Source: an uncultured Clostridia bacterium (GTDB taxonomy: Bacteria > Bacillota > Clostridia > Oscillospirales > CAG-272). From it: a DNA stretch of 5,109 nt. The notes under the pieces were generated by a model, which was given only the letters and a program-made list of their open reading frames with translations, did not search any database and was not told the origin of the DNA. Positions within the stretch are counted from its first letter, which is position 1, and each line of letters opens with the position of its first letter. The stretch is from positions 1 to 5,109 of the forward strand of contig CAMGGT010000092.1 in the NCBI GenBank assembly GCA_946055715.1. Direction: 5' to 3'. This document shows positions 4,975-5,109 of the stretch, piece after piece. The translations under genes and the position numbers were made by a program.

Positions 4975-5006
4975 CGGTGTGCAGGCAACAGTCCTCTTTT
5001 TTTCTT
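4951..5006 (+). terminator. Intrinsic terminator overlapping the end of the nuclease-like gene
   Basis: GGACTGTTGCC (4953-4963) pairs perfectly with GGCAACAGTCC (4984-4994), extended by one G-T and one G-C pair to 4951/4996, followed by a T-rich run from 4997. The 20-base loop can form a small inner stem (GCA 4967-4969 with TGC 4980-4982). The 5' arm lies inside the last eight codons, so the final residues (GDCCQSI) are partly dictated by the hairpin. Confidence 0.85.
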
Positions 5007-5023
5007 TCCAAACATCTTTCTTA

Positions 5024-5052
5024 TTGCAACGCGGCCGCATCTGTGTTATAAT
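5024..5052 (+). promoter_or_regulatory. Strong sigma-A-type promoter reading out of the window
   Basis: TTGCAA (5024-5029), a 17-bp spacer and a perfect TATAAT (5047-5052) with TG at 5044-5045 form the best promoter in the window. The start is expected near 5059. No start codon with a ribosome site follows before the right edge, so the gene lies beyond it. Confidence 0.8.
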
Positions 5053-5109
5053 CTCCGCCCATAGCTGTATGCCTCCGCCCCCGGGCCCCGTGTGATTTTG
5101 CATTTGTGT

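Overview
The window looks like chromosomal DNA from a moderately GC-rich member of the Clostridia, probably an Oscillospiraceae-like gut bacterium. The evidence is strong Shine-Dalgarno sites, housekeeping promoters with TTGCNN -35 boxes and 17-bp spacers, Firmicute-type proteins (a lipoprotein ABC binding protein and a Crp/Fnr regulator with an RSALSREL-type recognition helix), and short non-coding hairpin repeats between genes. The taxon is inferred from style; no marker gene is present.

Layout. Bases 1-516 carry no convincing gene. They hold an inverted pair of double-hairpin repeats (11-179), an intrinsic terminator (203-247), a degenerate 38-bp tandem repeat that starts inside that terminator (232-320), a second terminator (373-414) and the promoter (435-463) of a Crp/Fnr-family regulator (517-1176). 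The next intergenic region (1177-1421) contains two palindromes. The second, CTGTTGCA-TC-TGCAACAG, is centred about 40 bp upstream of the start site predicted from an extended -10 that has no -35 box. That is the layout of a promoter activated by a Crp/Fnr protein bound over the -35 position.

A NitT/TauT-type ABC importer follows: a lipoprotein substrate-binding protein (1422-2402), a strong terminator (2415-2442), then a permease (2527-3282) and an ATPase (3279-3881) overlapping by ATGA. The internal terminator should make the binding protein more abundant than the membrane complex. The simplest reading is that the adjacent regulator switches the importer on in response to an unknown signal; the transported compound cannot be told from the sequence.

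A MITE-like inverted-repeat element (3966-4091) separates this operon from a monocistronic gene (4177-4974) with its own promoter and terminator. Its product is a 265-residue protein that I read as a PD-(D/E)XK-nuclease-like fold (E37, D65, E75-x-Q77) followed by a winged-helix-like C-terminus. This is the least understood and most interesting protein here. A consensus-quality promoter at 5024-5052 points to a gene beyond the right edge.
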